Assembly: GCF_014191495.1 (NCBI RefSeq)
Contig: NZ_JACHWR010000001.1
Location: forward strand, 1,798,001 to 1,862,000
DNA: 64,000 nt
DNA from: Nocardioides soli
Lineage (GTDB): Bacteria > Actinomycetota > Actinomycetes > Propionibacteriales > Nocardioidaceae
Direction: 5' to 3'
Shown here: one piece after another, positions 53,212-61,267 of the stretch
How the letters are laid out: each line of letters begins with the position of its first letter
Numbering within the stretch: position 1 is the stretch's first letter
Notes under the pieces: generated by a model
What the model saw: the letters and a program-made list of their open reading frames with translations, nothing else
Database searches by the model: none
Told to the model about the DNA's origin: nothing
Translations under genes and position numbers: made by a program

Positions 53212-55323
53212 TTACTCGCCGCGAACCTTCTTGATGATCTCGTCGGCGATGTTCGTGGGAACCTCGGCGTACGAGTCGAACTCCATCGAGTACGAAGCCT
53301 GGCCGGAGGTCTTGGACCTCAGGTCGCCAACGTACCCGAACATCTCGGACAGCGGCACGAGGGCGTTGATGACCATGTCACCGTGCCGCTCCTCCTGCGA
53401 TTGGATCTGCCCGCGGCGGCTGTTGATGTCGCCGATGACGGTGCCGAGGAAGGTCTCCGGCGTGGTCACCTCGACGGCGAACATCGGCTCGAGCAGCACG
53501 GGCTTCGCCTGACGCGCGGCCTCCTTGAAGGCCTGGTTGCCGGCGATCTTGAAGGCCAGCTCGGACGAGTCGACGTCGTGGTAGGCGCCGTCCTCGAGGC
53601 TGAACTTCACGTCCACCATCGGGTAGCCGGCGAGCACGCCGAACTCCATGGCGTCCTGGCCACCCTGGTCGACCGACGGGATGTACTCGCGCGGCACGCG
53701 GCCACCCGTCACGTTGTTCACGAACTCGTAGCCCGCGCCGGTCCCGGTCTCGGGGTCGATGCTGGGCTCGATCGAGATGACGACCTTCGCGAACTGACCC
53801 GAACCACCGGTCTGCTTCTTGTGCGTGTAGGTGTGGTTCTCCACCTTGCGGCGGATGGTCTCGCGGTAGGCGACCTGCGGCTTGCCGACGGTGGCCTCGA
53901 CCCGGAACTCGCGCTTCATCCGGTCGACCAGGATCTCCAGGTGGAGCTCGCCCATGCCGGCGATGATGGTCTGGCCGGTCTCCTCGTCGGTCTTGACCGT
54001 GAAGGTCGGGTCCTCGTCGGAGAGACGCTGGATCGCGGTGCCCAGCTTCTCCTGGTCGCTCTTGGTCTTGGGCTCGATCGCGACCTCGATCACCGGTGCC
54101 GGGAAGGTCATCGACTCCAGCACGACGGGGTTCTGCTGGTCGCAGAGCGTGTGACCGGTCTTGGTGTCCTTCAGACCCATGACCGCGACGATCTGGCCGG
54201 CGCCGACCGACGCGATCTCCTCACGCTTGTTGGCGTGCATCTGGTAGACCTTGCCGATCCGCTCCTTCTTGCCGCTGACCGAGTTCAGCACGGTCGCGCC
54301 GGCCTCGAGTTTGCCGGAGTAGACGCGGACGTAGATCAGCTTGCCGAGGTGCGGGTCGGAGGCGATCTTGTAGGCCAGACCCGAGAACGGCTCGTCGTCG
54401 GCAGGCTTGCGGGAGATCTCCGTCTCCTCGTCACCCACCTTGTGGCCGATGATCGCGTCGATGTCCAGCGGCGACGGCAGGAACTTGACGACCGCGTCGA
54501 GCAGCGGCTGCACGCCCTTGTTCTTGAACGCCGTGCCGCACAGGACCGGGTTCAGCTTGTCGGCCAGCGTGGCGCGACGGATCGCCGCCTCGAGCTCCTC
54601 GACCGAGAGCTCCTCGCCCTCGAGGTACTTCTCCATGACGGCGTCGTCGGCCTCGGCGAGGGTCTCGAGCAGCTTCTCGCGGTACTCCGCGGCCTGCTCG
54701 GCCAGCTCGGCCGGGATCTCCTCGACCTCGTAGTCCTCGCCCATCTTGGTCTCGCCGCGCCAGGTCAGCGCGCGCATGCCGACCAGGTCGACGACGCCGA
54801 GGAAGTCGGCCTCCGCGCCGATCGGGAGCTGGAGGACCAGCGGGGTGGAGTTCAGGCGCTCGACCATCATGTCGACGCAGCGCAGGAAGTCCGCGCCGGT
54901 GCGGTCGAGCTTGTTGACGAAGCACATCCGCGGCACGGCGTACTTGTTCGCCTGACGCCAGACGGTCATGGTCTGCGGCTCGACACCGGCGACCCCGTCG
55001 AACACCGCGACCGCACCGTCGAGGACGCGCAGCGAGCGCTCGACCTCGGCGGTGAAGTCCACGTGACCCGGGGTGTCGATGATGTTGATCTGGTGGTCCT
55101 TCCACCAGCAGGTGGTGGCAGCGGAGGTGATCGTGATGCCACGCTCCTGCTCCTGCTCCATCCAGTCCATGGTCGCCGAACCCTCGTGGGTGTCGCCGAT
55201 CTTGTAGTTGATACCGGTGTAGAACAGGATGCGCTCGGTGGTGGTGGTCTTACCGGCATCGATGTGCGCCATGATGCCGATGTTGCGGACCTTGGTGAGG
55301 TCCGTGGTGATGTCGACAGCCAC
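53212..55323 (-). CDS. fusA: Elongation factor G
   Basis: 703 residues, five domains: GTPase motifs AHIDAGKT (19-26), DTPGH and NKLD, switch I with RGITI, and domains III-V ending [19 protein letters not shown]. It drives translocation. Start is GTG at 55323. Standard place between rpsG and tuf. Confidence 0.99.
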   Translation of the reverse strand: MAVDITTDLTKVRNIGIMAHIDAGKTTTTERILFYTGINYKIGDTHEGSATMDWMEQEQERGITITSAATTCWWKDHQINIIDTPGHVDFTAEVERSLRVLDGAVAVFDGVAGVEPQTMTVWRQANKYAVPRMCFVNKLDRTGADFLRCVDMMVERLNSTPLVLQLPIGAEADFLGVVDLVGMRALTWRGETKMGEDYEVEEIPAELAEQAAEYREKLLETLAEADDAVMEKYLEGEELSVEELEAAIRRATLADKLNPVLCGTAFKNKGVQPLLDAVVKFLPSPLDIDAIIGHKVGDEETEISRKPADDEPFSGLAYKIASDPHLGKLIYVRVYSGKLEAGATVLNSVSGKKERIGKVYQMHANKREEIASVGAGQIVAVMGLKDTKTGHTLCDQQNPVVLESMTFPAPVIEVAIEPKTKSDQEKLGTAIQRLSDEDPTFTVKTDEETGQTIIAGMGELHLEILVDRMKREFRVEATVGKPQVAYRETIRRKVENHTYTHKKQTGGSGQFAKVVISIEPSIDPETGTGAGYEFVNNVTGGRVPREYIPSVDQGGQDAMEFGVLAGYPMVDVKFSLEDGAYHDVDSSELAFKIAGNQAFKEAARQAKPVLLEPMFAVEVTTPETFLGTVIGDINSRRGQIQSQEERHGDMVINALVPLSEMFGYVGDLRSKTSGQASYSMEFDSYAEVPTNIADEIIKKVRGE

Positions 55324-55407
55324 TGTGTCAGCGTTCCTTAGAGAGTAGGAATAGCGGTGTGGAGCGCGGGCGGCCCTGCTCGGAGCGGAGCCGGCCCGCG
55401 CCCGTGG

Positions 55408-55878
55408 TCACCAGCGGTAGTGAGCGAAGGCCTTGTTGGACTCGGCCATCTTGTGGGTGTCCTCGCGCTTCTTCACCGCGGCACCGAGGCCGTTGGAGGC
55501 GTCGAGGATCTCGTTCATGAGGCGCTCGTGCATCGTCTTCTCACGACGGTCGGCGGCGTAGCCGACGAGCCAGCGCAGCGCGAGCGTGGTGCCGCGCGTG
55601 CCCTTGACCTCGATCGGGACCTGGTAGGTCGCACCACCGACACGGCGGGACTTGACCTCGATGGTCGGCTTCACGTTGTCGAGCGCACGCTTGAGCGTGA
55701 CGACCGGGTCGGTGCCGGTCTTCTCGCGGCAGCCCTCGAGGGCGGTGTAGACGATGCGCTGCGCGACCTGCTTCTTGCCGTCCTGCAGCACCTTGGAGAC
55801 GAGCTGGGTGACCAGCTGCGACCCGTAGACCGGGTCGACGTCGATCGGCCGCTTCGGTGCGGGACCCTTGCGCGGCAT
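55408..55878 (-). CDS. rpsG: 30S ribosomal protein uS7
   Basis: 156 residues, full length ([50 protein letters not shown]...). It organises the 30S head and, in E. coli, represses its operon by binding the rpsL-rpsG junction; here only one base separates the genes, so that type of site is absent. Confidence 0.98.
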   Translation of the reverse strand: MPRKGPAPKRPIDVDPVYGSQLVTQLVSKVLQDGKKQVAQRIVYTALEGCREKTGTDPVVTLKRALDNVKPTIEVKSRRVGGATYQVPIEVKGTRGTTLALRWLVGYAADRREKTMHERLMNEILDASNGLGAAVKKREDTHKMAESNKAFAHYRW

Positions 55879-55879
55879 G

Positions 55880-56254
55880 TCAGCTCTTCTCCTTCTTGGC
55901 GCCGTAGCGGCTGCGAGCCTGCTTGCGGTTCTTCACGCCCTGGGTGTCCAGCGTGCCGCGGATGATCTTGTAGCGGACACCGGGAAGGTCCTTCACCCGG
56001 CCGCCGCGGACGAGCACGATCGAGTGCTCCTGGAGGTTGTGGCCCACGCCCGGGATGTACGCCGTGACCTCGACGCCGCTCGACAGGCGCACACGGGCGA
56101 CCTTGCGGAGGGCGGAGTTCGGCTTCTTCGGGGTGGTGGTGTAGACACGGGTGCAGACGCCACGGCGCTGCGGAGACCCCTTCAGGGCAGGCGTCTTGTT
56201 CTTCGACACCTTGTCCTGGCGGCCCTTGCGGACCAGCTGCTGAATGGTGGGCAC
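55880..56254 (-). CDS. rpsL: 30S ribosomal protein uS12
   Basis: 124 residues from GTG at 56254 ([26 protein letters not shown]...). The frame is open to 56362, but this start gives the exact family length and has AAGGGG 9 nt upstream. Lys43 ([13 protein letters not shown]) and Lys88 ([11 protein letters not shown]) are wild type, the positions changed in streptomycin-resistant mutants. First gene of the str operon, with a ~280-nt leader. Confidence 0.98.
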   Translation of the reverse strand: MPTIQQLVRKGRQDKVSKNKTPALKGSPQRRGVCTRVYTTTPKKPNSALRKVARVRLSSGVEVTAYIPGVGHNLQEHSIVLVRGGRVKDLPGVRYKIIRGTLDTQGVKNRKQARSRYGAKKEKS

Positions 56255-56543
56255 CGGGTGGTTCCCCTTCTTGTTCGCTCCCACACGCGGGCGCCTTGCC
56301 CACGCGGATCGTTCTCGGCCGGTCTCACGACCCGCCCGTGACCTGGGATGGTGCAAGCTCAACCCGCCGCACTCACCCCCGAGGTCGGGCGTGTCGCCCT
56401 TCCCCGCTCCTCAGCGGGACCTGGAGAGGGTCTCGCCGAGGGGGCTTTCCGTACCCGCGTCGGGGGCCTGTCCCCCGGACTGGGTCAGCTCGCGCTGATT
56501 CCGGGCACGCGCAACGGCCTGGTTGTCCCAGACACGAGGAAAA
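56255..56543 (-). promoter_or_regulatory. str-operon leader region
   Basis: About 280 nt without a gene lie between the promoter and rpsL. They contain the hairpin CCGCT-GAGG-AGCGG (near 56405-56418) and the conserved block at 56375-56397 shared with the S10 leader. A regulatory leader is inferred. Confidence 0.5.
56375..56397 (-). promoter_or_regulatory. Conserved leader block shared with rpsJ
   Basis: 22 of 23 bases match 34691-34713. On the operon strand the core is GCGACACGCCCGACC followed by a G-rich run. It starts about 140 nt after the predicted transcription start and 120 nt before rpsL. Confidence 0.6.
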
Positions 56544-56572
56544 AGGTTACTCGGGTGCCCAACCCCGGTCAA
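56544..56572 (-). promoter_or_regulatory. str-operon promoter
   Basis: On the minus strand TTGACC (56572-56567), a 17-nt spacer and TAACCT (56549-56544) form a near-ideal housekeeping promoter, with start near 56537. It is the best -35/-10 pair in the window. Confidence 0.75.
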
Positions 56573-56587
56573 AATGCCCGAGGCAGT

Positions 56588-57910
56588 TCAGCCCGAGCGC
56601 AGCGAGGGGTGAGCGTCAGCCGAGGGGGTTGAGGAGGCTCGGCTCCGGGCCGCGCGCCAGCGTGGGACGGCGCGAGCCGTCACGAAACCACGCAGGCCAC
56701 CCGACATGCGGGCGTAGACCGCCACGGCCAGGAGCACGCCGGCCATGGTGAGCACGCCGCCGAGGATGAAGGTCCAGCGGGCGCCGAGGTGCTGGCCGAT
56801 CCAGCCGATGATCGGCGCGCCGATCGGCGTACCGCCCATCACGATCGTGAAGTAGAAGGCCATCACCCGGCCCCGGATCTCCGGCGGCGACTCCAGCTGC
56901 ATGGTCGCGTTCGCGGAGTTGAGCATGGTCAGGGTGAAGAACCCGATCAGGGGGCAGAAGAGCGCGAACGCGAGGTACGTCGGCAGCAGCCCGGCGACGA
57001 TCTCGGCCACGCCGAAGGCGAGCGCCGCACCGACCAGCAGCCGCAGCGGGATCCGCACCCGGCGCGCGGCCATCAGTGCGCCGGTCAGCGAGCCGACCGC
57101 GAGGGCCGAGCCGAGGATGCCGTACTCCCCCGCACCCTTGTCGAACACGTCGGTGGCCATCAGCGCCGAGGTGATCTGGAAGTTCATGCCGAAGGTGCCC
57201 GCGAAGAACACGATGATCAGGATCATCACCATTTTCGGCTGGCTGCGGACGTAGCGCACGCCCTCGATCAGCATGCCGGGCGAGCGCCCCCGCAGCTCGG
57301 GCGAGGTCAGCCGTGCGGTGTTCATCCGCTGGAGCTGGCCGATCACCGCCAGGTAGGACACCGCGTTGACGAGGATGACCCAGCCGGTGGCCTCCGCACC
57401 GCCACCGAGCGCGCCGATCATCAGGCCGGCCAGCGCCGGGCCGAGCACCCGGGCGGCGTTGAAGGCGGCCGAGTTCAGGCCGACCGCGTTGGTGAGGTCG
57501 TCGGGCCCGACCATCTCGGAGACGAAGGACTGGCGGGCGGGCGCGTCGAAGGCCGCGCCGATGCCGAAGACGAACGCGATGACGTAGACCATCCAGGTCT
57601 GCGCCACCCCGAGGACGGCGACCAGGCCGAGCAGCAGGGAGGCGAGGGCCATCGTCGCCTGGGTCACCTGGAGCAGCCGGCGCTTCGGGACCCGGTCGGC
57701 GACGACCCCGGCGTACGGGCTCAGCAGCAGCACCGGGAGGAACTGGAGCCCGGTGGTGATGCCGAGCTCGGTACCGCTGTTGCCGGGGAGGTGGAGCACC
57801 AGCCAGTCCTGGGCCACTCGCTGCATCCAGGTGCCGACGTTCGAGACGACGCTGCCGGCGAAGTACAGCCGGTAGTTCGGGATGCGGAGGGCGCGGAAGG
57901 TGGGGCTCAT
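56588..57910 (-). CDS. MFS transporter (EntS/DUF894-like exporter)
   Basis: 440 residues, twelve membrane helices of the major facilitator superfamily; LRIPNYRLYFAGSVVSNVGTWMQRVAQDWLVLHL is the typical first helix of the MFS_3 exporters, and VADRVPKRRLL is the loop 2-3 motif. It probably exports a small molecule by proton antiport. It starts 12 nt after the MarR-family gene and should be co-regulated. The last ~33 residues (from about 408) are encoded by the dispersed element D and are probably not part of the ancestral protein. Confidence 0.88.
   Translation of the reverse strand: MSPTFRALRIPNYRLYFAGSVVSNVGTWMQRVAQDWLVLHLPGNSGTELGITTGLQFLPVLLLSPYAGVVADRVPKRRLLQVTQATMALASLLLGLVAVLGVAQTWMVYVIAFVFGIGAAFDAPARQSFVSEMVGPDDLTNAVGLNSAAFNAARVLGPALAGLMIGALGGGAEATGWVILVNAVSYLAVIGQLQRMNTARLTSPELRGRSPGMLIEGVRYVRSQPKMVMILIIVFFAGTFGMNFQITSALMATDVFDKGAGEYGILGSALAVGSLTGALMAARRVRIPLRLLVGAALAFGVAEIVAGLLPTYLAFALFCPLIGFFTLTMLNSANATMQLESPPEIRGRVMAFYFTIVMGGTPIGAPIIGWIGQHLGARWTFILGGVLTMAGVLLAVAVYARMSGGLRGFVTARAVPRWRAARSRASSTPSADAHPSLRSG
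56617..56689. repeat. ~72-bp dispersed palindromic element, copy D, inside the MFS gene end
   Basis: It begins CAGCCGAGGGGGTTGAGGAG, has GCGCGCCAGCG at the centre and ends CCGTCACGAAACC. It matches copies B and C in length, order and orientation. It is read in frame as the C-terminus of the MFS transporter and lies about 45 bp upstream of the str -35 box. Confidence 0.85.
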
Positions 57911-57922
57911 TCGGTGTCGGTG

Positions 57923-58390
57923 TCAGTCCTTCAGGGCGAGCTTGTCGAGGATCGGGGCGGCCTGGCGGAGCACGGCTCTCTCGTCGGGGCTGAGCTCCCG
58001 GAGACGCTGGGCGAGCCAGGCGTCACGGCGGTCACGGTCGGCGAGGACCCGGCCGCGGCCCTGCTCGGAGAGCTCGACCACGATCTGGCGGCGGTCGGTC
58101 TCGTGGGGCCGCTTGACGACGTCCCCGCTCTCCTCGAGACAGTTGACGGTGCGGGTCATCGACGGCGGCTGCACCCGCTCCGCGACGGCGAGCTCGCCGA
58201 CGGTCAGCGCGCCCCGGCGGGCGAGCACGCCGAGCACCCCCATCTGGTTGATGCTCAGCTCGTTGTCGGGGTGTCGCTCGCCGGCGAGCCGGCGACGCAG
58301 CCGCATCACCGACAGCCGGAGCTCTGCTGCGAGCCCGGCGTCGCTGCGCGCGACCTTCTCCACGGTAGGCATATCGTTAGCGTAACTCAT
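57923..58390 (-). CDS. MarR-family transcriptional regulator
   Basis: 155 residues, winged helix: LSINQMGVLGVLARRGALTVGELAVAERVQPPSMTRTVNCLEESGDVVKRPHETDRRQIVVELSEQG. It should repress itself and the downstream MFS gene and release DNA on binding a drug-like ligand. The ATG at 58390 lies inside the palindrome 58376-58403; an alternative ATG at 58372 (MPTVEKVARS) would leave the operator outside the gene. Neither has a well-spaced ribosome binding site. Confidence 0.88.
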   Translation of the reverse strand: MSYANDMPTVEKVARSDAGLAAELRLSVMRLRRRLAGERHPDNELSINQMGVLGVLARRGALTVGELAVAERVQPPSMTRTVNCLEESGDVVKRPHETDRRQIVVELSEQGRGRVLADRDRRDAWLAQRLRELSPDERAVLRQAAPILDKLALKD

Positions 58391-58403
58391 TACCCTTGCT
58401 AAC
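58376..58403. promoter_or_regulatory. Probable MarR operator
   Basis: GTTAGC (58376-58381) and GCTAAC (58398-58403) are inverted, with an inner GTAA/TTAC (58382-58385, 58390-58393). It is the only AT-rich palindrome at this regulator's start, fitting autorepression. Confidence 0.65.
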
Positions 58404-58430
58404 TATTCCGGCCGTGTGGTGGCCCGATCA

Positions 58431-58559
58431 CGGTGGTTGAGGTGCGAAGGCGGGGTGGTGCCAGCCAGCCCGGTGGTTGAGGCGCGAAGGCGCGCTAGCG
58501 CCAGCCAGCCCGGTGGTTGAGGCGCGAAGGCGCGCTAGCGCCTGAGCCTCGAAACCACC
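58431..58559. repeat. Three tandem 40-bp units of the GGTTGAG repeat family
   Basis: Units begin CGGTGGTTGAGG at 58431, 58471 and 58511, with a 40-bp period and the core AAGGCGCGCTAGCGCC. Units 2 and 3 are almost identical. The array ends GAGCCTCGAAACCACC at 58559, closing a large imperfect palindrome. It fills most of the 250 bp between the MarR gene and the permease stop; 58560-58620 shows nothing else. Confidence 0.85.
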
Positions 58560-58621
58560 ACCGCGTCCGCCCCTGCCTCCCCGGACCGTCAGTGGTTACC
58601 GACCACTCCGAGCTCACCGGG

Positions 58622-58642
58622 TTTCGAGGCTCCTCGACCACT
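58622..58642. terminator. GGTTTCGAGG/CCTCGACC hairpin at the permease stop codon
   Basis: On the minus strand the permease stop is followed by TGGTCGAGGAGCCTCGAAACC, in which TCGAGG-AG-CCTCGA is a perfect 6-bp stem. It is one arm type of the dispersed repeats and may serve as a terminator. Confidence 0.5.
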
Positions 58643-60098
58643 AGCTGAGCCAGTTGGTGATCGGGTCGATGCAGAAGTAGACGAGGAAGAGGGCGGAGAT
58701 CACCCACAGGAGCGGGTGGATCCCGGACACCTTGCCGCGGGCGATCTTGATCAGCACGTAGGCGAGGAAGCCGGCGCCGATGCCGACGGTGATGGAGTAC
58801 GTGAACGGCATCAGCACGATCGTGAGGAAGGCCGGGATCGCGATCTCGAGGTCGTCCCAGTCGATGCCCTTGACCTGCTGCATCATCAGGAAGCCGACCA
58901 GGACCAGGGCCGGGACGGCCGCCTCGGACGGGATGATGTTCACCAGCGGCGCGGCGAAGATCGAGATCAGGAACAGCACGCCGGTCACCACCGACGCCAG
59001 GCCGGTCCGAGCACCTTCGCCGACGCCTGAGGCCGACTCGATGTACGACGTGTTCGACGAGACGCCCGCGGCACCACCGGCGGCCGCGGCGATCGAGTCG
59101 ACCACGAGGATCCGGCGGGTGTTCGGCGGGGTGCCGTCCTCCTGGAGGAGGCCGCCCTCGGCGCCGATCGCGGTCATCGTGCCCATGGTGTCGAAGAAGT
59201 CGGCGAGCAGCAGCGTGAAGACCAGCAGCAGCGCGGTCACGACGCCGACGCTCTCGAACGAGCCGAGCAGGCTGAACTCGCCGAGCGTGCCGAAGTCGGG
59301 GGTGTCGAAGACCTTGTCGGGCCACGCGGGCACGTTGAGGCTCCAGCCCTTCGGGTTGTCCTGCGAGGAGCCGAGGTCGGCGATCGCCTCGACCACGATC
59401 GCGAGGATCGTGGTCGCCACGATCGAGATCAGGATCGCGCCCCGGACGCGGGTCACCCACAGCACGATGACGAGGGCGAGGCCGATCGCGAACACCAGCA
59501 CCGGCCAGCCGGCGAGCTGCCCGGTGGCACCGAGCTGGACCGGGACGGTCGTGTTGGCGGCGTCGGGGATGCGGTGCACGAAGCCGGCGTCGACGAAGCC
59601 GATCAGCGCGATGAAGAGGCCGATGCCGACCGAGATCGCGATCTTCAGCTGCGCCGGTACGGCGTGGAAGACCGCCTCCCGGAAGCCGGTGAGCACCAGC
59701 ACGAGGATCACCAGGCCCTCGATCACCACCAGGCCCATCGCGTCGGCCCAGGTCATCTGGCTGGCGATGGAGAACGCCACGAACGCGTTCAGCCCGAGGC
59801 CGGTGGCCAGCGCCATCGGATAGTTGGCGACGACGCCCATCAGGATCGTCATCAGCCCGGCGACCAGCGACGTGCCGGCCGCGATCATCGCCAGGTTGGG
59901 GACGGTCCCGCCGCCGAGCACCTCACCGTCGGAGTCCAGGGCGAACCCGAGGATCAGTGGGTTGAGCACGATGATGTAGGCCATCGTGAAGAACGTGACG
60001 ATGCCGCCGCGGACCTCGCGGCCGACGGTCGAGCCACGCTCGGAGATCTTGAAGAAGCGGTCGACGCCACCCGAGGCAGTCGTGGTCTGGTTGCTCAC
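58641..60098 (-). CDS. NCS2-family purine permease (AzgA-like)
   Basis: 485 residues from GTG at 60098; the frame is open to 60197, but VSNQTTTASGGVDRFFKISERGSTVGREVRGG is the family start. About 13 membrane segments with IIVLNPLILGFALDSDG (helix 1), LADFFDTMGTMTAIGAEGGLL and VSSNTSYIESASGVGEGARTGLASVVTG, the substrate motifs of hypoxanthine/adenine/guanine transporters. It takes up purine bases with protons. No ribosome binding site is evident. It is divergent from the DUF2530 gene. Confidence 0.9.
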   Translation of the reverse strand: MSNQTTTASGGVDRFFKISERGSTVGREVRGGIVTFFTMAYIIVLNPLILGFALDSDGEVLGGGTVPNLAMIAAGTSLVAGLMTILMGVVANYPMALATGLGLNAFVAFSIASQMTWADAMGLVVIEGLVILVLVLTGFREAVFHAVPAQLKIAISVGIGLFIALIGFVDAGFVHRIPDAANTTVPVQLGATGQLAGWPVLVFAIGLALVIVLWVTRVRGAILISIVATTILAIVVEAIADLGSSQDNPKGWSLNVPAWPDKVFDTPDFGTLGEFSLLGSFESVGVVTALLLVFTLLLADFFDTMGTMTAIGAEGGLLQEDGTPPNTRRILVVDSIAAAAGGAAGVSSNTSYIESASGVGEGARTGLASVVTGVLFLISIFAAPLVNIIPSEAAVPALVLVGFLMMQQVKGIDWDDLEIAIPAFLTIVLMPFTYSITVGIGAGFLAYVLIKIARGKVSGIHPLLWVISALFLVYFCIDPITNWLS

Positions 60099-60134
60099 GG
60101 AGGGCAAGCATCGCAGACCCTGCGGACGGTCGAC

Positions 60135-60140
60135 TACCGT
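60135..60140 (+). promoter_or_regulatory. Candidate -10 box of the DUF2530 gene (leaderless)
   Basis: TACCGT is 7 nt before the GTG at 60148; there is no ribosome binding site. Confidence 0.55.
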
Positions 60141-60147
60141 GTCCGCC

Positions 60148-60417
60148 GTGGAGCCGCAGGACGACCAGCCGATGCAGCACGAGATCGGCAACCGCACCTA
60201 CTTCATCGCCGACGTCGAGCCGATGGACGTCGACGGGGTGCGGACGGTCGAGGTGGGCTCGGCGCTGTGGCTGGTCGCGTTCGTGGCCCTGCTGCCGTTC
60301 TACGGACGGCTGGAGGAGTCCGGCCGGCTGTGGTGGCTGTGGACCTGCATGGCCGGTCTCGGCCTCGGCCTGATCGGGCTGGAGTACTGCCGCCGCCGGC
60401 GCAAGCGACGGGACTAG
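60148..60417 (+). CDS. DUF2530 small membrane protein
   Basis: 89 residues: acidic N-terminus ending VEPMDVDGVRTVEVGSALW, two membrane helices (LWLVAFVALLPFYG and LWWLWTCMAGLGLGLIGLEYC) and a basic tail CRRRRKRRD. DUF2530 is confined to actinobacteria and has no known role. GTG at 60148 is chosen for its spacing from TACCGT and the family length. It ends 4 bp from the convergent DUF3027 gene. Confidence 0.85.
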   Translation: MEPQDDQPMQHEIGNRTYFIADVEPMDVDGVRTVEVGSALWLVAFVALLPFYGRLEESGRLWWLWTCMAGLGLGLIGLEYCRRRRKRRD

Positions 60418-60421
60418 TGGC

Positions 60422-61198
60422 CTAGAAGCTCTCGATCTCGGTCGGGGTCAGCGTGTCGAACACCGGCTCGGGCAGCGGCTTCGGCTCGTGCTTCTTGGCG
60501 AGCCGCACCTCGGAGTGGGCGCCGCAGCCGTGGTCGAAGGTGACGATCCGGCCGTCGTCGTTGGCGTCGCCGTTGGCGCACACGCCGAAGGTCTCCGACA
60601 GCGGCCCGGCGATGCGGAGCAGGAACCCGCACGTCGTGCAGTGGTCCGGGGCGGACCGGGCCAGCGGCGCGTCGGGGCCGCTGTCGCCGTCGTACCACCG
60701 CTGCGCGGCCAGCTCGCGACCCTCCGGGGAGAGCGTGCGGACCCGGCCGAGGCCGAGGTCCTGGGCGACCTGGCGGATCTGCGCCTTGTCGTCGGCGTCG
60801 AGCGGGTCGTCGCCGTAGGAGTACGTCGGGACCAGCCGCGGGTCGTCGTCGTCGACCGGGAGCAGGTCGCCGGGCGATAGGTCGCCCGGCTTGATCCGCT
60901 CGCGGTAGGGCACCCAGGACGGCGCGACGATCGCGCCCTCGCCGGGCACCAGGACGACCTCGTCGACCGTGACGTCCTTCTGCCGGCTGGCCCGGACGAG
61001 CGTGACCGACCACTGCCAGCCGACGTACCCGGACCGCTCGCAGGCGAACAGGTGGGTGACCACGCGGTCACCCTCGACCACGTGGCCGAGGTGCGCGCCC
61101 ACGTCGGCGGCGCCGACCTCCGCCTCGAGGGCGGCCCTGGCCGCGTCGACGGCCGCCACGGTGGCGGAGTCGGGCTTGGGGCGAGCGACGGTGATCAC
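60422..61198 (-). CDS. DUF3027-family protein
   Basis: 258 residues. The frame is open far upstream, but GTG at 61198 gives the family start (VITVARPKPDSATVAAVDAARAALEAEVG) and is 6 nt after CATGAT. Conserved blocks are SGYVGWQWSVTLVRA and VLVPGEGAIVAPSWVPYRERIKPGDLSPGDLLP. The C-terminal CTTCGF...FGVCAN...DHGCGAHSEV carries a Cys/His set likely to bind zinc. Actinobacterium-specific, function unknown. It is divergent from an MFS gene. Confidence 0.88.
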   Translation of the reverse strand: MITVARPKPDSATVAAVDAARAALEAEVGAADVGAHLGHVVEGDRVVTHLFACERSGYVGWQWSVTLVRASRQKDVTVDEVVLVPGEGAIVAPSWVPYRERIKPGDLSPGDLLPVDDDDPRLVPTYSYGDDPLDADDKAQIRQVAQDLGLGRVRTLSPEGRELAAQRWYDGDSGPDAPLARSAPDHCTTCGFLLRIAGPLSETFGVCANGDANDDGRIVTFDHGCGAHSEVRLAKKHEPKPLPEPVFDTLTPTEIESF

Positions 61199-61204
61199 AA
61201 CGAA

Positions 61205-61261
61205 ATCATGGCCCATGGGCGATGTCGATGTCAGGTCGGGGCTGGTAGCACCGGGCAGGAT
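61205..61261. promoter_or_regulatory. Divergent candidate -10 boxes for DUF3027 and MFS genes (leaderless)
   Basis: CATGAT (61210-61205, minus strand) is 6 nt before the DUF3027 GTG; CAGGAT (61256-61261) is 6 nt before the MFS ATG at 61268. Neither start has a ribosome binding site. Confidence 0.45.
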
Positions 61262-61267
61262 GGGGGC

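Noticed and set aside
58431..58559. Regular 40-bp repeats suggesting a CRISPR array
   Set aside because: The repeats are contiguous with no spacers, and belong to the dispersed GGTTGAG palindrome family.
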